A DNA stretch of 64,000 nucleotides from Hirundichthys speculiger. Lineage: Eukaryota > Chordata > Actinopteri > Beloniformes > Exocoetidae. Location: contig JAGFBZ010000175.1 of assembly GCA_018398805.1 (NCBI GenBank), positions 248,001-312,000 on the forward strand, read 5' to 3'. The notes under the pieces are model-generated. The model was not told where the DNA came from, did no database searches, and saw only the letters and a program-made list of their open reading frames with translations. Positions 1-12,550 of the stretch are shown piece by piece (position 1 is the first letter of the stretch; the number at the start of each line of letters is the position of its first letter). Both the position numbers and the translations under genes were made by a program.

Positions 1-1731
1 CTTCCCAGTGAATGTAAAAGCATGGAGTCCTGGTCTGCTTTTTGAAATTTCATGAAGGACTTTAATGGGCAAGTGCCTGGATAATGACTGATACTACATT
101 TCCTGGGACCTTGTGATGGCTTATTCCCGATTTTATGTCTGGATTGCTATTGTATTTAAGAGGTGGATTTGAAGACATTGACCAAACTACTTTTCCATGT
201 GCATGTTCATATTGTATGAGAATTCCAGATCTTGTTGAGGGAGGGTTGGGAGGCTTTAGCTGTTTTTCTTTACATGTTTCTCATCTTTGAGTGTGTGTAT
301 GTGCGGTCATTAAACTTGAAAAATTCAATAAACAAATTATGAAAAAATAAATAACTTGCTACAAAACTGAAAATTTATTTAAAGTGAAACTGTGAGATAT
401 TACATAAGCCCAGCATCGACAGACATATTTTAGAGGGTTGAAACAGCTAAACAGTGTAAGCTTTAGAAGTAAAGTGCAGATAATATTTTGGGCTTTGGGA
501 CTATTTGTGTAGTTTTCACAGTAAAGTGTCACTTAGTCTGGCATGTCTTTGAAAGCGAGAATGGTTTTTCAAAGAGGAAAAGAGGAAAGTGTCTGTAGTG
601 TCTATTTGCAGAATGTGCATTTATTCAAGTGTGAGTACCAGTAAAACAGAGTAGTACCGAGCAATGTCACCTAACTGTCAGTGGTGGGGTTAAGTTAATG
701 AGATAAAGTTAAAAAAGGTCGTAAATGGATTATATGTCATAATGTTGATGCATACTCATCAAAGGAATAATGAGTTTTGGACTTATATGTTTTCAGCTTC
801 AAGGACAACAAATACCTCAGCTTCACAATAAGCCTGTTCACCTTCAAGCTTGCGAGGGTTGTGAGGGTCCACACAGACGCTGCACTGGGAGGGGAGCACA
901 GCTGTTTTTAGAAACACGCATGGAGAATTAAAGGCAAAAGGCAGGGAGCCACTGCCCTAAATTACCTTATCTATGTGACTTTATACCAGTCTGACTTCGT
1001 ATCACTGTCAAACAAACATGTTAATGAGGGCGGCTTAAGAGTGGAGATTATACCTCTATCCTTTAGAATTTAAACATGTGATATATTGATTATTTGTACC
1101 TCATTACCCTTGCCTAAAAACATCTAATAAATTAAATGTTTTAGGTTTAACATGGTAGCGTCACAGTTTATGCCACGGTGCAAGTCTGTGTCTACAAATG
1201 GACACAGTGTGAGAGGAGGGTCCATTTGACACGGTCAGCCACACACCTCCACCGTAAAAATGCATCATAAAAGACTTTGACATGGTTCACTGTGGTGTTA
1301 AGCGTGGCAGTGCTGGCAACAATCGATCTTTCTGAGATAATTGCCCTTTATTCCTTTTATTTATTTATTTACTTATCTGTTTTGTTTCCATCACTGTCAA
1401 AGATGTCACCTTCAAGCTTTGAGTGTGACAGAGAAATACAGGCGACAAGCGGGCATGAATTTATTTTTCAGTGGTATGAAATCAGCAGAGATGTTGTAAT
1501 ATCTTATCTCATATAGTGCAAAGGATTTGAGTCATGTAGTGTTACCTTTACTCAAAGGCATTTTGTTTTGTTTTTTTGTTTTATTTTTTTTTCCTCCATC
1601 AGGATTAGATCATGATTTTCTTTTAAATCTTTATTCTTGCACCATGAAGGCATTGCTGTAAGTTCAAAATAGTAATACGCACGTACAAGTTGAAAGCAAA
1701 GGCAACTTTAAAATTTACATCTGATAAGCTA
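1..1731. other. No gene recognised; left flank
   Basis: No coding similarity or repeat family is recognised here. The first 350 bases are T/G-rich and end in two AATAAA hexamers (327-332 and 346-351), so they could be the 3' UTR of a plus-strand gene lying outside the window. There is no coding sequence to support this, and AATAAA is common by chance in AT-rich DNA. The 79-codon open frame at 1277-1516 has no recognisable motif and looks random. Confidence 0.3.
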
Positions 1732-1965
1732 CACTATATTTCCAAGAGTATTCGCTCACCTGCCTTGACTCACATATGAGCTTTAGTTCATCCCATTCCT
1801 AATCAATATGACGTGGGTCCACCCTTTGCAGCTAGAACAGCTTCAACTCTTCTGGGAAGGCTGTCCACAAGGTTTAAGGAGTGTGTTTATGGGGATTTTT
1901 GACCATTCTTCCAGAAGTGCATTTGTGAGGTCACACACTGATGTTGGCCGAGATCTTCTTGATTT
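1732..1965 (-). pseudogene. Tc1-like transposase C-terminus with terminal repeat
   Basis: Read on the minus strand, 1809-1953 resembles the last ~45 residues of a Tc1/mariner-family transposase: a stretch beginning DLTNALLEEW, then PRRVEAV-like residues, ending AAKGGPT and a stop. A one-base frameshift inside the stretch splits the frame. The sequence CACTATATTTCCAAGAGTAT at 1732 directly follows a TA and matches the usual outer end of this fish Tc1 lineage, so it is probably the 3' terminal inverted repeat. The other end and the catalytic DDE residues are absent. It is a dead, 5'-truncated copy. The family assignment comes from recognising the conserved tail and was not searched. Confidence 0.8.
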
Positions 1966-2980
1966 TGTCCAAATTGATAGCACCAGGCTAATTGTGCCAG
2001 GACTGTGTGGAGCTGAATCCAGAACGTCCTTTATCAAACAGAAAATGCAGGACACCACAGGATAATCAAAAACATGATGGGAGCTGACAAAGGACAGGAA
2101 ACCACAACCAGGAAGCACAACGAGAAGCAAAACAACAGAATCACAATGGAGAAAATCATCGTCATCATCACAACATTTAAAGACACGGATGTTGAGAATT
2201 AGGGACAACTAAGAAAGTCAAACAAAGTATCACAAACAAAGGAAAATTACTTACAAAGTAAAATTAGAAGACATGCAAACCAGCTAACACAAAATAGGAG
2301 AACAGACGCAAAGAGAAAACAGGGAAACGACTCTAAACTTAACTGGAAGAACTGAAAAACACAAGAAAATCCAAGATCAAAACCCCAAAAATTATAACAG
2401 TCTGCTTTTGACTGCAATGATTAATTTATTATAGAAATTTGTTTCCAAGGGTGTTGAAGCTGTTGCTCTTTATTCTGTTCACATGTTTCAAACAGCTGTG
2501 AGTAGCTGCGTAAAGACAAACCTCCACAGATTCGTGTAAGCGCAGTAACACACTTTGTGTTAACGATCAGAAATGAGAGGGCTATCTGCTTCACACATAG
2601 ATTAAGTCCGTTTCTGTGTAAGCCTATGTCCCTTCACACACACATTAAAATGTGCTGGGAACTATTTTAAATCGAGACATTCTTAATATTATCCAAGTAA
2701 AGATCAAACTTCTCCTGCTTTGTAAAAGGAATATTTGGTGTTCGTCATTCCATTTCGCGATCATTCAGCCTCATCTCACAACAAAATGTACAACTGATAT
2801 GATGTTCCACTGAGCAAAATGATGACACCAATCCAATATCCCCTTTCCTTTTTCTTCTGTTTTAATTTTTTCATCTTTGTTCTCAGGCTTGACTTTTGTA
2901 ATATTCCATCACTCACGAATGGTTAGGACTACAGTGAATAGAATGAATAGAAATATACTTATTCACTAGTGAGGGGAGAA
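1966..2980. other. No gene recognised
   Basis: This stretch is A-rich in the first half (2050-2400) and has no recognisable repeat or coding similarity. The open frames crossing it are short and contain no motifs. Confidence 0.3.
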
Positions 2981-3500
2981 TGGAGCCGGAGGTCTACAGA
3001 TGGATCAGTCTGGTAATCTGTACCAGTTTGTTCTGATGAAGAGAGAGCTGAGCCAAAGCAAAGCTCTCTGTTTGATGGCTGATTTACGTTCTGACCCTCA
3101 CCTATGATCATGAACTGTGGGTAGTGACCGAAAGAATGAGATCATGGGTAAAGGCAGTTTCTTACGTAGCATGGCTGGACTTTCCCTTAGAAATGGGGTG
3201 GGAAGCTCAGTCATTCAGGGTCGGGGGGTTCGGAGTAGATTCACTGCTCCTCCACATCGAGAGGAGCCAGCTGAGGTGGTTGGGAATCTGGTCCTGGATG
3301 CCTCGCTGGGGAGGTTATTTTATGCACATCCAACCAGGCCGGAGGCCACGGGGCAGACTCAGGACATGCTGGAGAGATTATGTCTCTCGGCTGGCCTGGG
3401 AACGCCCTCGCCCCAGACGAGCTGGGCCTTGCAGCGAGTGGCACCCTTGCAACCTAAATTCAGGTAAAAGCAAGTTAATAGATAGATGGAATAGATTTTT
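2981..3500 (+). pseudogene. Non-LTR retrotransposon ORF2 C-terminal remnant
   Basis: The plus strand carries the post-reverse-transcriptase end of a fish LINE polyprotein. Recognisable blocks in order are a degraded YDHELWVVTERMRS-like segment (around 3103-3145), then LLLHIERSQLRWLG (about 3244-3285), GRRPRGR (about 3340) and WRDYVSRLAWERP (about 3374-3412). The frame shifts between blocks, and the GRLPGE region between LRW and GRRPRGR is damaged. The similarity begins near 2981 and runs out into a GATAGATGGA-type tail near 3480, as expected for a 5'-truncated LINE insertion. The reverse transcriptase core and endonuclease are absent. The clade is uncertain (I/Nimbus-like or a related one). 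It is not functional. Confidence 0.8.
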
Positions 3501-4683
3501 TGAAGAACGTACAATCACCAGGCTTTCTCTATGGACTGGTGTACCTTGTGCCCTTTCCTTCCATATTTTGTATTTGATCACATTGGCTAATTTCCATTTC
3601 ATTAAAGATGAATAAGTTATTAAAATGACTGAGTTTTTCTCTGTCACGCTGGTAATATACCATTTATTGCGAGAATTAAGAGGCAATCACAGAAGCCAAC
3701 TTAAATACCCATAAGCATACCCTAATAAGCTCCTTTGTCACAATAAAATGGCTTTTCCCACTTCACTTTAGAGTGTAAATTGCTAAAGTTATTTTGTCCA
3801 CCAACTGTAAATAACACATACGGATCAGTCATTAAACACCAGCCACACCACATCTGCTGAGAGGAACTGCTGAGTCTGTGTCTGGCTTTGATTCATTTTT
3901 ACCCAGACAGACACAGTTCACTAATTGACATCATGTCAAGTCTTTGATAACAAAGTCATCTTTGTTTTGACATAGCCATCCCACTGTGAGGCTGAGCTTC
4001 CTAGACGGGACAAACGATGCTGAGCCTGTGTGATGCGTTTTTCTTTAATAGGGATGACAGTTTAACACAACATGAACTCAGTTTAGTTTGTGGGGGCAAC
4101 TCTATCCTGAACACCACATGCAGTTTTTTTTTTCTTTTGTTATGTTAAACATAACCAAGCAAATTCTGAAAATGTTGGTATATTTCCCAATGTTCACTGC
4201 TAGATGTAGATGATATGAAGTCTCATTTAGACAAAACAACTATAGAAGGCTTTACGAAGAATTACGTTCTGGCTTTATAATGTAGATAATCTGTTTAAGG
4301 TTATGAACCAGAATGGATACATAAATCAGTAATAAACTGAACTGCATTATCTGCTATCGTAGAAATTTCAAGGAAGGCATGTCGTACTTAGTTATTTTGC
4401 TTTTGAATACATGGGATCAGAATAGTTACTGATGTATGTTCTCAACTCTTTCTTAAACTTTCAGTATTCTCTAAACTATCAAGGATATTTTTAAGTAAAA
4501 TTTGAAGAACAGCTGTTGAACAATGAATTCAGCTCAAAGTCTGATACTTTGAGCAATGCAAGTTTTTTGTGTGTTGAATGAACTAATGTGTGCATGTATG
4601 GATATTAAACAACACCTATCCTTACATCCACACAACAGTTCTTTTTTTTTTTTCTGCACCTGCTTCATGATGTTAAGAATTGA
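3501..4683. other. No gene recognised
   Basis: AT-rich DNA without recognisable coding or repeat content. Confidence 0.3.
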
Positions 4684-4745
4684 GGATAGCTGGAGCCTGT
4701 CCCTGCTTTTATAAGGCAAGAGGCTCGGTACAGCCCGGACATGTC
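4684..4745 (-). repeat. Dispersed repeat fragment (GGAGCCT...GGACA family)
   Basis: Reads AGCTGGAGCCTGTCCCTGC and ends near GGACATGTC. This matches in minus orientation the 3' part of the dispersed repeat better preserved at 52289-52545 (its CAGCTGGGATAGGCTCCAGC and GACCTGTCCAGG blocks). It is a heavily decayed short copy. Confidence 0.5.
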
Positions 4746-4828
4746 TAACGGTATCATCATATTCCCAAAATCTCTTATGTCTTAGACTCATTCAGTATTT
4801 ATTGTATGCCTTTAGCAAATTAATAATA

Positions 4829-4970
4829 GACTGTTGCCTATAAAGTTGGAATCATTTTGTTTTCAGACAAACTATCTATCAAGAATAAATCACATTGTGT
4901 CAACCCTTTCATGAGAAGAATTAAAAAAAGAAAGAAAAATAAAATTACCCCAACTTTATGGGCAACAGTG
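4829..4970. mobile_element. 142-bp mariner-type MITE
   Basis: The two ends are imperfect inverted repeats of about 30 bp: GACTGTTGCCTATAAAGTTG at the left and, read in reverse complement, CACTGTTGCCCATAAAGTTG at the right. Each end directly abuts a TA dinucleotide (4827-4828 and 4971-4972), the target duplication used by Tc1/mariner elements. The interior is A-rich and has no coding capacity. It is a non-autonomous element. Confidence 0.8.
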
Positions 4971-4972
4971 TA

Positions 4973-5583
4973 TATGCCATTTTTGGCAGCCACTACTGTG
5001 GTTTTCATACATGGATTGATTTTAAATGTGCAACACATTGACTGGTACAGTCTTGTGCTTCATTCATGTTTTTGTGGTTTTTCTTTTCTGGATTTCATAT
5101 TACAAGACTGTAGAAGTGTCATTCAATGTCATTGACTGTCATCAATTACAAGAGAAAAAAAAGAGACAGAGATCTCAGACTGTAAGTTAATGTTTGCTGC
5201 ATACTGACAAAACAATTAGGGTGTCACAGAACTGAGTGATATATTTAGTCATCCATGGACCTAAATTACATTACAGTGTTTGAAGCTTTTTTATAATGTA
5301 GGTTATTACTTAGAAGTTGCTTCAATTAATGTTCTCCTTGAGATTTTACATGACTAAGAAATCCCTTAGCGTAGATTTGTGGTTCTGTAGATCTGTCTAT
5401 CTACATGCCTCAGAGAACTCAACCAGATGAACAGTTTAATATTTAATGACACCACTGTCATTTAAACAGTGTAGAATTTTGTGAAATCTATGGGAAACCA
5501 CATGCATGAAAAGCTGTCAGTGTTGGGGGGGGGCAGGAGGAATAAACAAAAAACAAACATCCATCTATTCATCCATCGATTCT
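4973..5583. other. No gene recognised
   Basis: Unique AT-rich DNA with nothing recognised apart from a short G-run near 5525. Confidence 0.3.
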
Positions 5584-5608
5584 TCTTATATATATATATA
5601 TATATATA

Positions 5609-5639
<31 letters not shown>

Positions 5640-5643
5640 TTTT
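5584..5643. repeat. (TA)n plus poly(T) tract
   Basis: An alternating TA run of about 40 bases is followed by about 20 thymines. A second short (TA)n run lies at 5745-5774. These are simple-sequence DNA. Confidence 0.9.
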
Positions 5644-5885
5644 AATGTATTAATTTATTTACTTTTGCGCTGATGATAGCTGATATTGAGGTATTGCGAA
5701 GGTATCAGTTCTTCACCTAGTGTTTAGCTTCACAAGTTTTTTATATTATATTATATATATATATATATATATAATGGGAATAATTGAAATGCAAGTAGTA
5801 CTAATAACACAGATTCAATAGTAATGTATAATGCAAATTATAGCAATTGATGGGATAAATGTAGATATATCCCTGGATAATGTAA

Positions 5886-5913
5886 CAATAATAATAATAA
5901 TAACAATAATGAC
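5886..5913. repeat. (AAT)n microsatellite
   Basis: Short run of AATAATAATAATAA with one interruption (AAC). Confidence 0.85.
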
Positions 5914-5939
5914 ATAAAAGATCTGCATGGACCCCCACG

Positions 5940-6292
5940 GTCCGTGTTGGGGGAGCAGCATCAGAGCCAGTGGCTTCAGGAAACCTATGTAAACTGATAA
6001 AGAAGGTTGGCTCTGTTCTGAATCCTTCGGAAATGATTGTACAAAGGACACTTCATAAAATGAAGAACATCACCATCAACAATACAGTAATTTAGCAACA
6101 GTGTCTTCAGTCAGCAGCTTCTTCAGATCCGCTGCAACACAAACCACTACAGGAGTTCCTTCCTGTCCCCAGCAATAACCTGTTATAATGAATCATTGAA
6201 AAGATCATGACACTTACGGCAACAATTTCATTTTTCCCTTCAGGGATTAATAAGGCATTTTTGAATTGAACTAAATTGAATTGAATTTTACT
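5940..6292 (+). pseudogene. LINE 3' end (ORF2 tail plus 3' UTR)
   Basis: The plus strand retains the C-terminal region of a fish non-LTR retrotransposon ORF2. LIKKVGSVL is readable near 5996. In another frame come SVFSQQLLQIRCNTNHYRSS and FLSPAIT (about 6098-6180), the usual final conserved region before the stop. After that the DNA reads CCCTTCAGGGATTAATAAGG and ends in a TTGAATTGAA-type tail, the characteristic end of this group. At least one frameshift and several indels are present, and nothing upstream of the tail domain is retained. It is a 5'-truncated, dead CR1/L2-type copy; the exact clade is uncertain. Confidence 0.75.
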
Positions 6293-6341
6293 AGTACAAA
6301 ACAAATAAAACGATACATTTTGAAATAAAGTGTTTGAATTG

Positions 6342-7131
6342 CTGTAAAGTAGAGGTCTTCAGAACAACCCGAAAACCCGAGGTTCTGACCCGACCCGAAT
6401 CGGGTCTCGGGTCCTTCAAAATATGTGACTCTGGGTTTGGGTCGGATTCGGTACAGTTAGTCTCGGGTCCGGTTCGGTGCTCTCTGACAGGCTGGGTCCA
6501 CGTTTATTCGAGAGAGGTAAAGATATTGGCGGTGGCAGCCAATGTCAGGACTCAGGGCAGTTTAATGAATTGTTAATTAACGTGGCGTGTTTGTCATGAA
6601 ACAATCGTGTTGCCGTAGCGTGTTATTAGCGGTTTGCCCGGCAGCTGTAAAACACAACGGATCGCCAACACGACAACGCTGGATGAGAGAACATATTCAC
6701 GACACGTCCTGACTGGTGTAGGCTATTCGTGTTAGCAGTTGCTACCAATAACATCTGTATCCACAAAGAAAATAACGACGTCGATTTATTGTTGTTTACA
6801 TCACTTAGCCTATGTAGCAACTGAACCGGGTAGAAGAAGACAACTTTAGGTAAGAAAATCAAGCTTTATTCAACACTAGACAATTTTTAACATGAGTAAC
6901 TATGGGCTGTATTGTCTCGGGTTCTCTTCGGGTAACTCTGTTTCGGTTCGTGGTTGGAAACTAAAGACTCGGGTCGGGTCGGTTCAAGCTCCAAATATTG
7001 CGGTCCATTTGGGTTCGGATTCCCGGACTTATGATAATAGCTCGGGTCGGGTCGGTTTCGGGTCAAATTTTCACGGGTCCATTCGGGTTTGGGTCCATTA
7101 AAGTGGACCCATGAAGACCTCTACTTTAAAG
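6342..7131. mobile_element. hAT-type non-autonomous element, CCCGA-rich
   Basis: Ends are inverted repeats beginning TAGAGGTCTTC (6350) and ending GAAGACCTCTA (7123). The element of 774 bp is flanked by CTGTAAAG (6342-6349) and CTTTAAAG (7124-7131), a 7-of-8 match to an 8-bp target duplication, typical of hAT transposition. Both subterminal regions are packed with CCCGA/TCGGG repeats (left 6365-6475, right 6915-7095), which could be transposase-binding sites. No transposase domain is recognised in the interior, and the small open frames in it have no motifs. I infer that it was mobilised in trans. Confidence 0.85.
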
Positions 7132-8339
7132 CCTTTATATATATGACTGCATACCTAATTTCTTAGTGTTAATGATGAGTTGGAGTGAACTGGAAACACA
7201 TCATAGGGAAAATTTATTCAGAAATACATGAAACAACCTCAATCTCCTTAACACTGCATTCCATACCATACCCGGTATGTAATGCACTATTGACTTTTTT
7301 CGTTCTTAGAAAATCTTTCACAAAAACAATACTACTTGGTTTTTGGATGTCCAGAGAAGTGTCATGTTCTACCTTTCCACAATACCAGTGTTGCCATCAT
7401 TTGGAGTGAAATGACTGAGACGATCACGAAAAAGGCTTCTAATGTTTAAGTATACAGTTCTGGCAAATTGTTTAGTCTATATTACATAATACTGTCAGAA
7501 GAGGTAAAATATTTCAGGCTCTCATGCACTGGACAGTAATTTACTTTATTGTGTCCCTTCTTGTGCAGAGGGCATTCCCTGGCAATGATATCACTATACA
7601 CCTGAAATCAAACTGGACAGAGTGAAACAAATAGGATAAGGGATTGAATGTAGACTAGTAGGATGAATGGAAAGTGATGAATAGTGTTGAACCCTCAGTT
7701 TGTTATCTGAACTGATAACATAGTTAAAATTCTGCTGTGGCACCACTGAGGGCATACTGAAGTACACTTTTAGAGAGCCATGACAGTACTGTTTCTGTCT
7801 CTGGGAGATTGTGGGGACACACTCTATCTTTATCTGGTTTGTGATAGCTGGAGGATAAATAACCAAGCACTACAAAAACAAAGTAGACAAGATAGATGAA
7901 GCTGCGACAGCAAAGACACTGCTGACTCTGGGCCGATTTAAAATGGTCACATTATGCTCATTTCAGTCACCTAATTTTAACCTCTGGTACCTAAAGAGAA
8001 GCTTTGTACTCAACATAATTCCTACAGCCTATAGCTATTTCAGAACTACAAAGACCAAGAACAACAAGAAGGGGCCCATCCCGAACTCGAGCAAGTGTTT
8101 TGGGATTTGTCACATTCTTGGAGGTTTGCCATTTGGCAGATGAACAACAACATCAGAACACTAACTACGATGTTCAAACTCTGATATTTATTTTGACGCT
8201 CTGCCTAGCAACCCCAGTGACACATATTAGACCCATTGGATGTCTACAGACGTCAATGCCAGTGAATTAGTTAATTTTAAAACAGCACTAAATCACTGAA
8301 ATAAGCAAGCGATATTCGGAACTGACGAACCGAAGCACC
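7132..8339. other. No gene recognised
   Basis: No recognisable coding or repeat content. Confidence 0.3.
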
Positions 8340-8639
8340 AAGTGTATCTGCGTTAAACTCGGCTTTGTCTCACAAGAGCAAGAGATGAGACATGCGGGGA
8401 CGCATGTCAGCCAATCAGCGTACAGACCACCAACGCCACAGTAATGCCTTGTCGTAGCAGCCAATCACAGGCCTCGATTTTCTTTCATGGGGCATCCCGT
8501 GAAGGCTCTTGTTGCTTCCTGAGACTTGTTCTTGATGTGATGTGTTTCACTTCAGCCTTGCATGCTTCATTTGAATTTTTTTCAATTTTCTTTTTCGATT
8601 TTTCAAAATTTTTTTCAAATATTTTTTTTATGAATATTT

Positions 8640-8703
8640 TTGAAACCTCCGCAATGTACTGAGACCGCGATTGCTGAGACTGCAAACTGTGAGGGTTGAC
8701 TGT
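8640..8703. mobile_element. Possible DNA-transposon end
   Basis: In reverse complement this reads TACAGTCAACCCTCACAG and continues through GCGGTCTC-like sequence. It resembles the terminal repeat of a common fish DNA-transposon class starting TACAGT.A.CCCT and followed by CGCGG motifs. A similar end occurs at 33945-33980. The partner end was not located, so the limits are unknown. Confidence 0.35.
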
Positions 8704-10189
8704 ACTTCTACTTGGACTACTTCTGACAGCCAACTTTCAATTGCAACCAAAAACACATTTCTTTGACAATATCTTAGAAACAAAGGCAAAATACTTAGTA
8801 CCAGCAGATGGGATGAGAAACTTACTTGAACCTTACTGCGCAGAGGTAAATTTATATTCTAAAAATGATAACTCTTTGTATTATGGATGAACACTGCCTG
8901 GATAATAAAACCACACAAGAAAGTTCAGGCCTCTGTGATATCATAGACATTAAAAAACAAACAACAACAAAAAAAATACTCTCCAGAACGAAGGTGTTTT
9001 CATCTTGTCAATTAACGTAGTTAGAAAATTGGGATCCCACCGCAGATCAAAATCTTGGTCAAGGAACAGAGAAGAAATCACAGGCTGTGAGGGATATCAG
9101 AATGCAGAGATACGGGTTTAAATGATTATGCTTAGCATCTAAAGTAATTATTAAGATGTGTGGCAATGATGAATTGTGAAATTTAATGATTATTGTGATG
9201 AATAATAATTGTAATGACCACTGATCAGTAACAAGAAATACATTGATCTAGGAAGAAAATAATGATTGAAGGTATATTCACCATAGATTTAGGCAAAATG
9301 ATGGTTTTAAGATCAATGCACTGTGTGTGGGATGTGTCTGAGAGTAGAGCATGTAAAATACAAATAATCTGTGTGTTCCAAAACAAGCTGCTGTAGTCAG
9401 GTGCAGAGGACAAGCGGACAGGATTTGGAGTATATAGGGAAATGAGCCCCAATAAAAGTATTATTTCTCTAATGAAAAACCTAACATAAGTGGGGAAATA
9501 TATTTGGGATAAAGCATAAATTTGGTTGGATAATTAGGCAATGTTTCTTTTGATAGAGAGGTTAAACTTTGTTATTCAGAACAAATCTCGGTACACTCAG
9601 CCAGCTGAATAACAGCGTGGACCTTGACTCCCCAGAGACAAAACTGCAAACTATTTAGTCAGATCCAGTTTAGGCAGCCCAAGCTGTAGAAGAGGCGCTT
9701 CATGTGGGGTGTTGATTTTTGAAATAATGATGCTCTCCTACATACACACAAGAGGAGCCGGTGTCACCACATGACAGTGCGTGAGCCAGGTGCAGTTGTT
9801 TTTGGGGGTTTCTGAAAAATACCATGACCACGAGCTAGCTTCTCCAGACAGCCACGTATTCCGAAAAATCATATGACACCTGAGGAGAGGTCATGGGAGC
9901 ATTGACTTAACGTTATCCAATCAATCAATCAATTAAATTTTATTTTCGTGTGCGTGTGCACATACACACACATTCGCAGTCCAAAGTAAGAAGTTTAGAA
10001 GCATAGCAGGACACTGATTCAATAAACAGGTCATGATGACCTGAGCCCATTTTCTAGTATAACATTGGGGGACTTCTAAAAGCTGAGCTTAAGGCGTGGC
10101 AGATGTCATGGGAGGTAAAACTGTGTGTGTGACTGTAATATTGTACGCGTCCACCGTGTGTTACCAACAAATCAGGACCTGTTATTTAA
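8704..10189. other. No gene recognised
   Basis: AT-rich DNA. A CAATCAATCAATCAATTAAA run at 9920-9940 resembles the tail of a minus-strand LINE 3' end, but too little follows to be sure. Confidence 0.3.
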
Positions 10190-10770
10190 TTGATACCATA
10201 AAAGGAAGAATTGGGGCTAGGAGAAGGGATTGCTGAAGCGAGAAGGTTATAAAAAAAGAGAGTTTAAGGGACAAATGGCGTTAATCCGTCAGAGAGTCGT
10301 CGCAGAAGAGGATTCCGAAGAGGAACCCCAGCCCGACCTGAGACCAGAGGGAGCGATTCGACATCGAGGGACTTTTCAAAGACTATTTCTTCAGCTTAAA
10401 ATCAGAGAAAGAGGACATCAGAATGGGTTAACCAATATCCCCAAAGATTCGAAGATTAAAATCAGAACTTCAGGACTTTCCCAGCTCACTGCTTAGATGG
10501 GGATTGAATGCTGGGAACTTTCCCAGAACACCTACCTGTGCCTGGAAGGACCATGCCCAGACACCCTCGCCCTGCAGCCTCGGATCGAGGGATTTGACCA
10601 CATTGCTCAGCCCCTAACCAGCTTGGACAATCACAGATGAGTAAAACAGAAAGCCTCAGCTGAATTTAGACATGTTTAGAGTAGAATCAGAGGTTATTTT
10701 ATAATGTATAATCAATGAATGCTGCTGCTTAACCCTGCCAAACTGCTTTAATAAATACAAAATATCATAA
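10190..10770 (+). other. Unclassified segment with 88-codon frame
   Basis: A TATA-like CATAAAAGG (about 10197) precedes an open frame at 10230-10496. Its product is highly charged (KREGYKKREFKG, then AEEDSEEEPQPDLRPEG), followed by a GC-richer stretch and an AATAAA near 10751. I do not recognise the protein. The arrangement could fit a solo long terminal repeat, a retroelement leader or an unrelated single-copy transcript. No target duplication or TG...CA boundary could be fixed, so this is only a candidate. Confidence 0.2.
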
Positions 10771-12550
10771 AATGTCGTGGTGGACATTGAGTTTATCATC
10801 TCTCTTATGAAGATAAAGATTTGGGAGGGTTTCTGCATTAACAATTTAAGGTTCTTAAAGGTTACTCTAGCCCATTATAGTTACAGATCCTTGGGGCTTA
10901 CATCTTAGTCACTAAATCACTAAATCCAACCTCGTCAGTAACAAAAAAAAATCGTAAGAGGAGAGCTGCTGTTAACAAGTGTGACCGATGACTATATCTT
11001 GAGCCAGGCTATTCCTACTAGGTGTGTTATCAGTGGAAGCAGGATAGGCACTTGGACGTGAAGCAGTTAGAACCTAGGCGTACCTCCTCGCCACCAGCTT
11101 GAACAAAGTTGAGGAAATCTAGCAGGGTTACATCCTACCAGGCCACAACTTCGAACCCTTTAAATGGAGATCTGGACCCATAACACTCTGGCTGACAGAG
11201 ACTGAATAAACTAGGGGGGTCTTACAATCTCCCTGAAAACAGAATATTTTGTGTAAATGCATGTTGTGAATACTATAACATATAATATATTTACCTTGTT
11301 TTTGAGCCTCTGGTAACATCTAAGAGGATCATTAATCATAATAACTCTGTAAATAAATCAGAAAACAGAAAAGAAAAATAAATTAATGAATAAAATAAAT
11401 AGTCATGAAACTCTTTCAGTAATCAATAATACCTTTTACCCACAGACATTCTTTTCATCTTTTTTTTCTATCTTTTTAGAAGAAAAATTATGGAAGCTCA
11501 CCAACTGAAATGTTTATCTTATAGTCTTTTTGATTTGATGTTGTTTGGTGTCACCTGGATCTGCTTCTGATTAAAAATCTTAAGAAAACATTATGCATAT
11601 ACTCCAACATAAAGCATAAATCCAACTTATTGAATTATTTTGCAGCCTCTTCTGTAAAATGAGGGATATTCCACAACATGATGGATAATGTGAAATAGTT
11701 AATCGTGACTCATAAGTGCAAACTATGCACATTTCAGAATGTATTATCAAATACAGTTCAGCAATATGGGCTATGAAAAGGCAAGACCCTCTGTATCTAG
11801 GTTAGCATCATAAATGTTGAGAGGAAGAGGAGCAGCACTAACACCTCCCTAAAACATGAACAACCAACAGGTCACTGTTGTTGGTAGTTGCAGTATTCAA
11901 TATGAAATTGCTTCGATAACTGAAGAGGTAAATGGAGTTGGCTTTCGTTGAATAACCTGAAAGTTGAAAAAAACATCACTTGATTCATCTTCAAATATTA
12001 TTTTTAAGAATATAACTTTTACATAAGCTTATACAAATAAGAGAAAAGGTCTATCTCAAGTCCGTTGATGAATTCACTCTCGACTGTCATGATTAAAGCT
12101 CTGAGAGCCTGAATTCCCCCACAGAAAAGTGTCCAGGGCAATTAGAAGAAGCTATTTCACACCTATGCAGGGAAAAATTGCAAGGGCTCCATCGTGGCTT
12201 TTTGGGACCCCCTCCAGCTTTCTGTTACAACCTCTCCAGCTAATAGGCTAATGGCTACCCTGGGAGAGTTTCACAGCTACAACAGAAAGCTAAAGAGTTG
12301 GGAAAAACACATTTCTCCATTTGACTCACTGACTTATCCTTGGAAAACATCATGGAGCACAAGTATGTGTGACAAGTACAAGTGGCTTTTGTTTGTTTCG
12401 TTTTTCTTTTCTTTTCGTCCTCCATGTTAATTCATCATGCTTCTTTGGGTATTTTGTCGGGGCTGCTGCTTGACTGCAGTAATTTGCAGACGGTCCCTAA
12501 GCTCCATGGCAGCAGCGAGGTACTCAGAAGGACACGCAGCGCTGTTCCTT
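10771..12550. other. No gene recognised
   Basis: No recognisable coding or repeat content in this 1.8-kb stretch. Confidence 0.3.

Noticed and set aside
1..351. 3' UTR of an upstream gene
   Set aside because: Two AATAAA hexamers exist, but no coding exon is visible and the motif is frequent by chance here.
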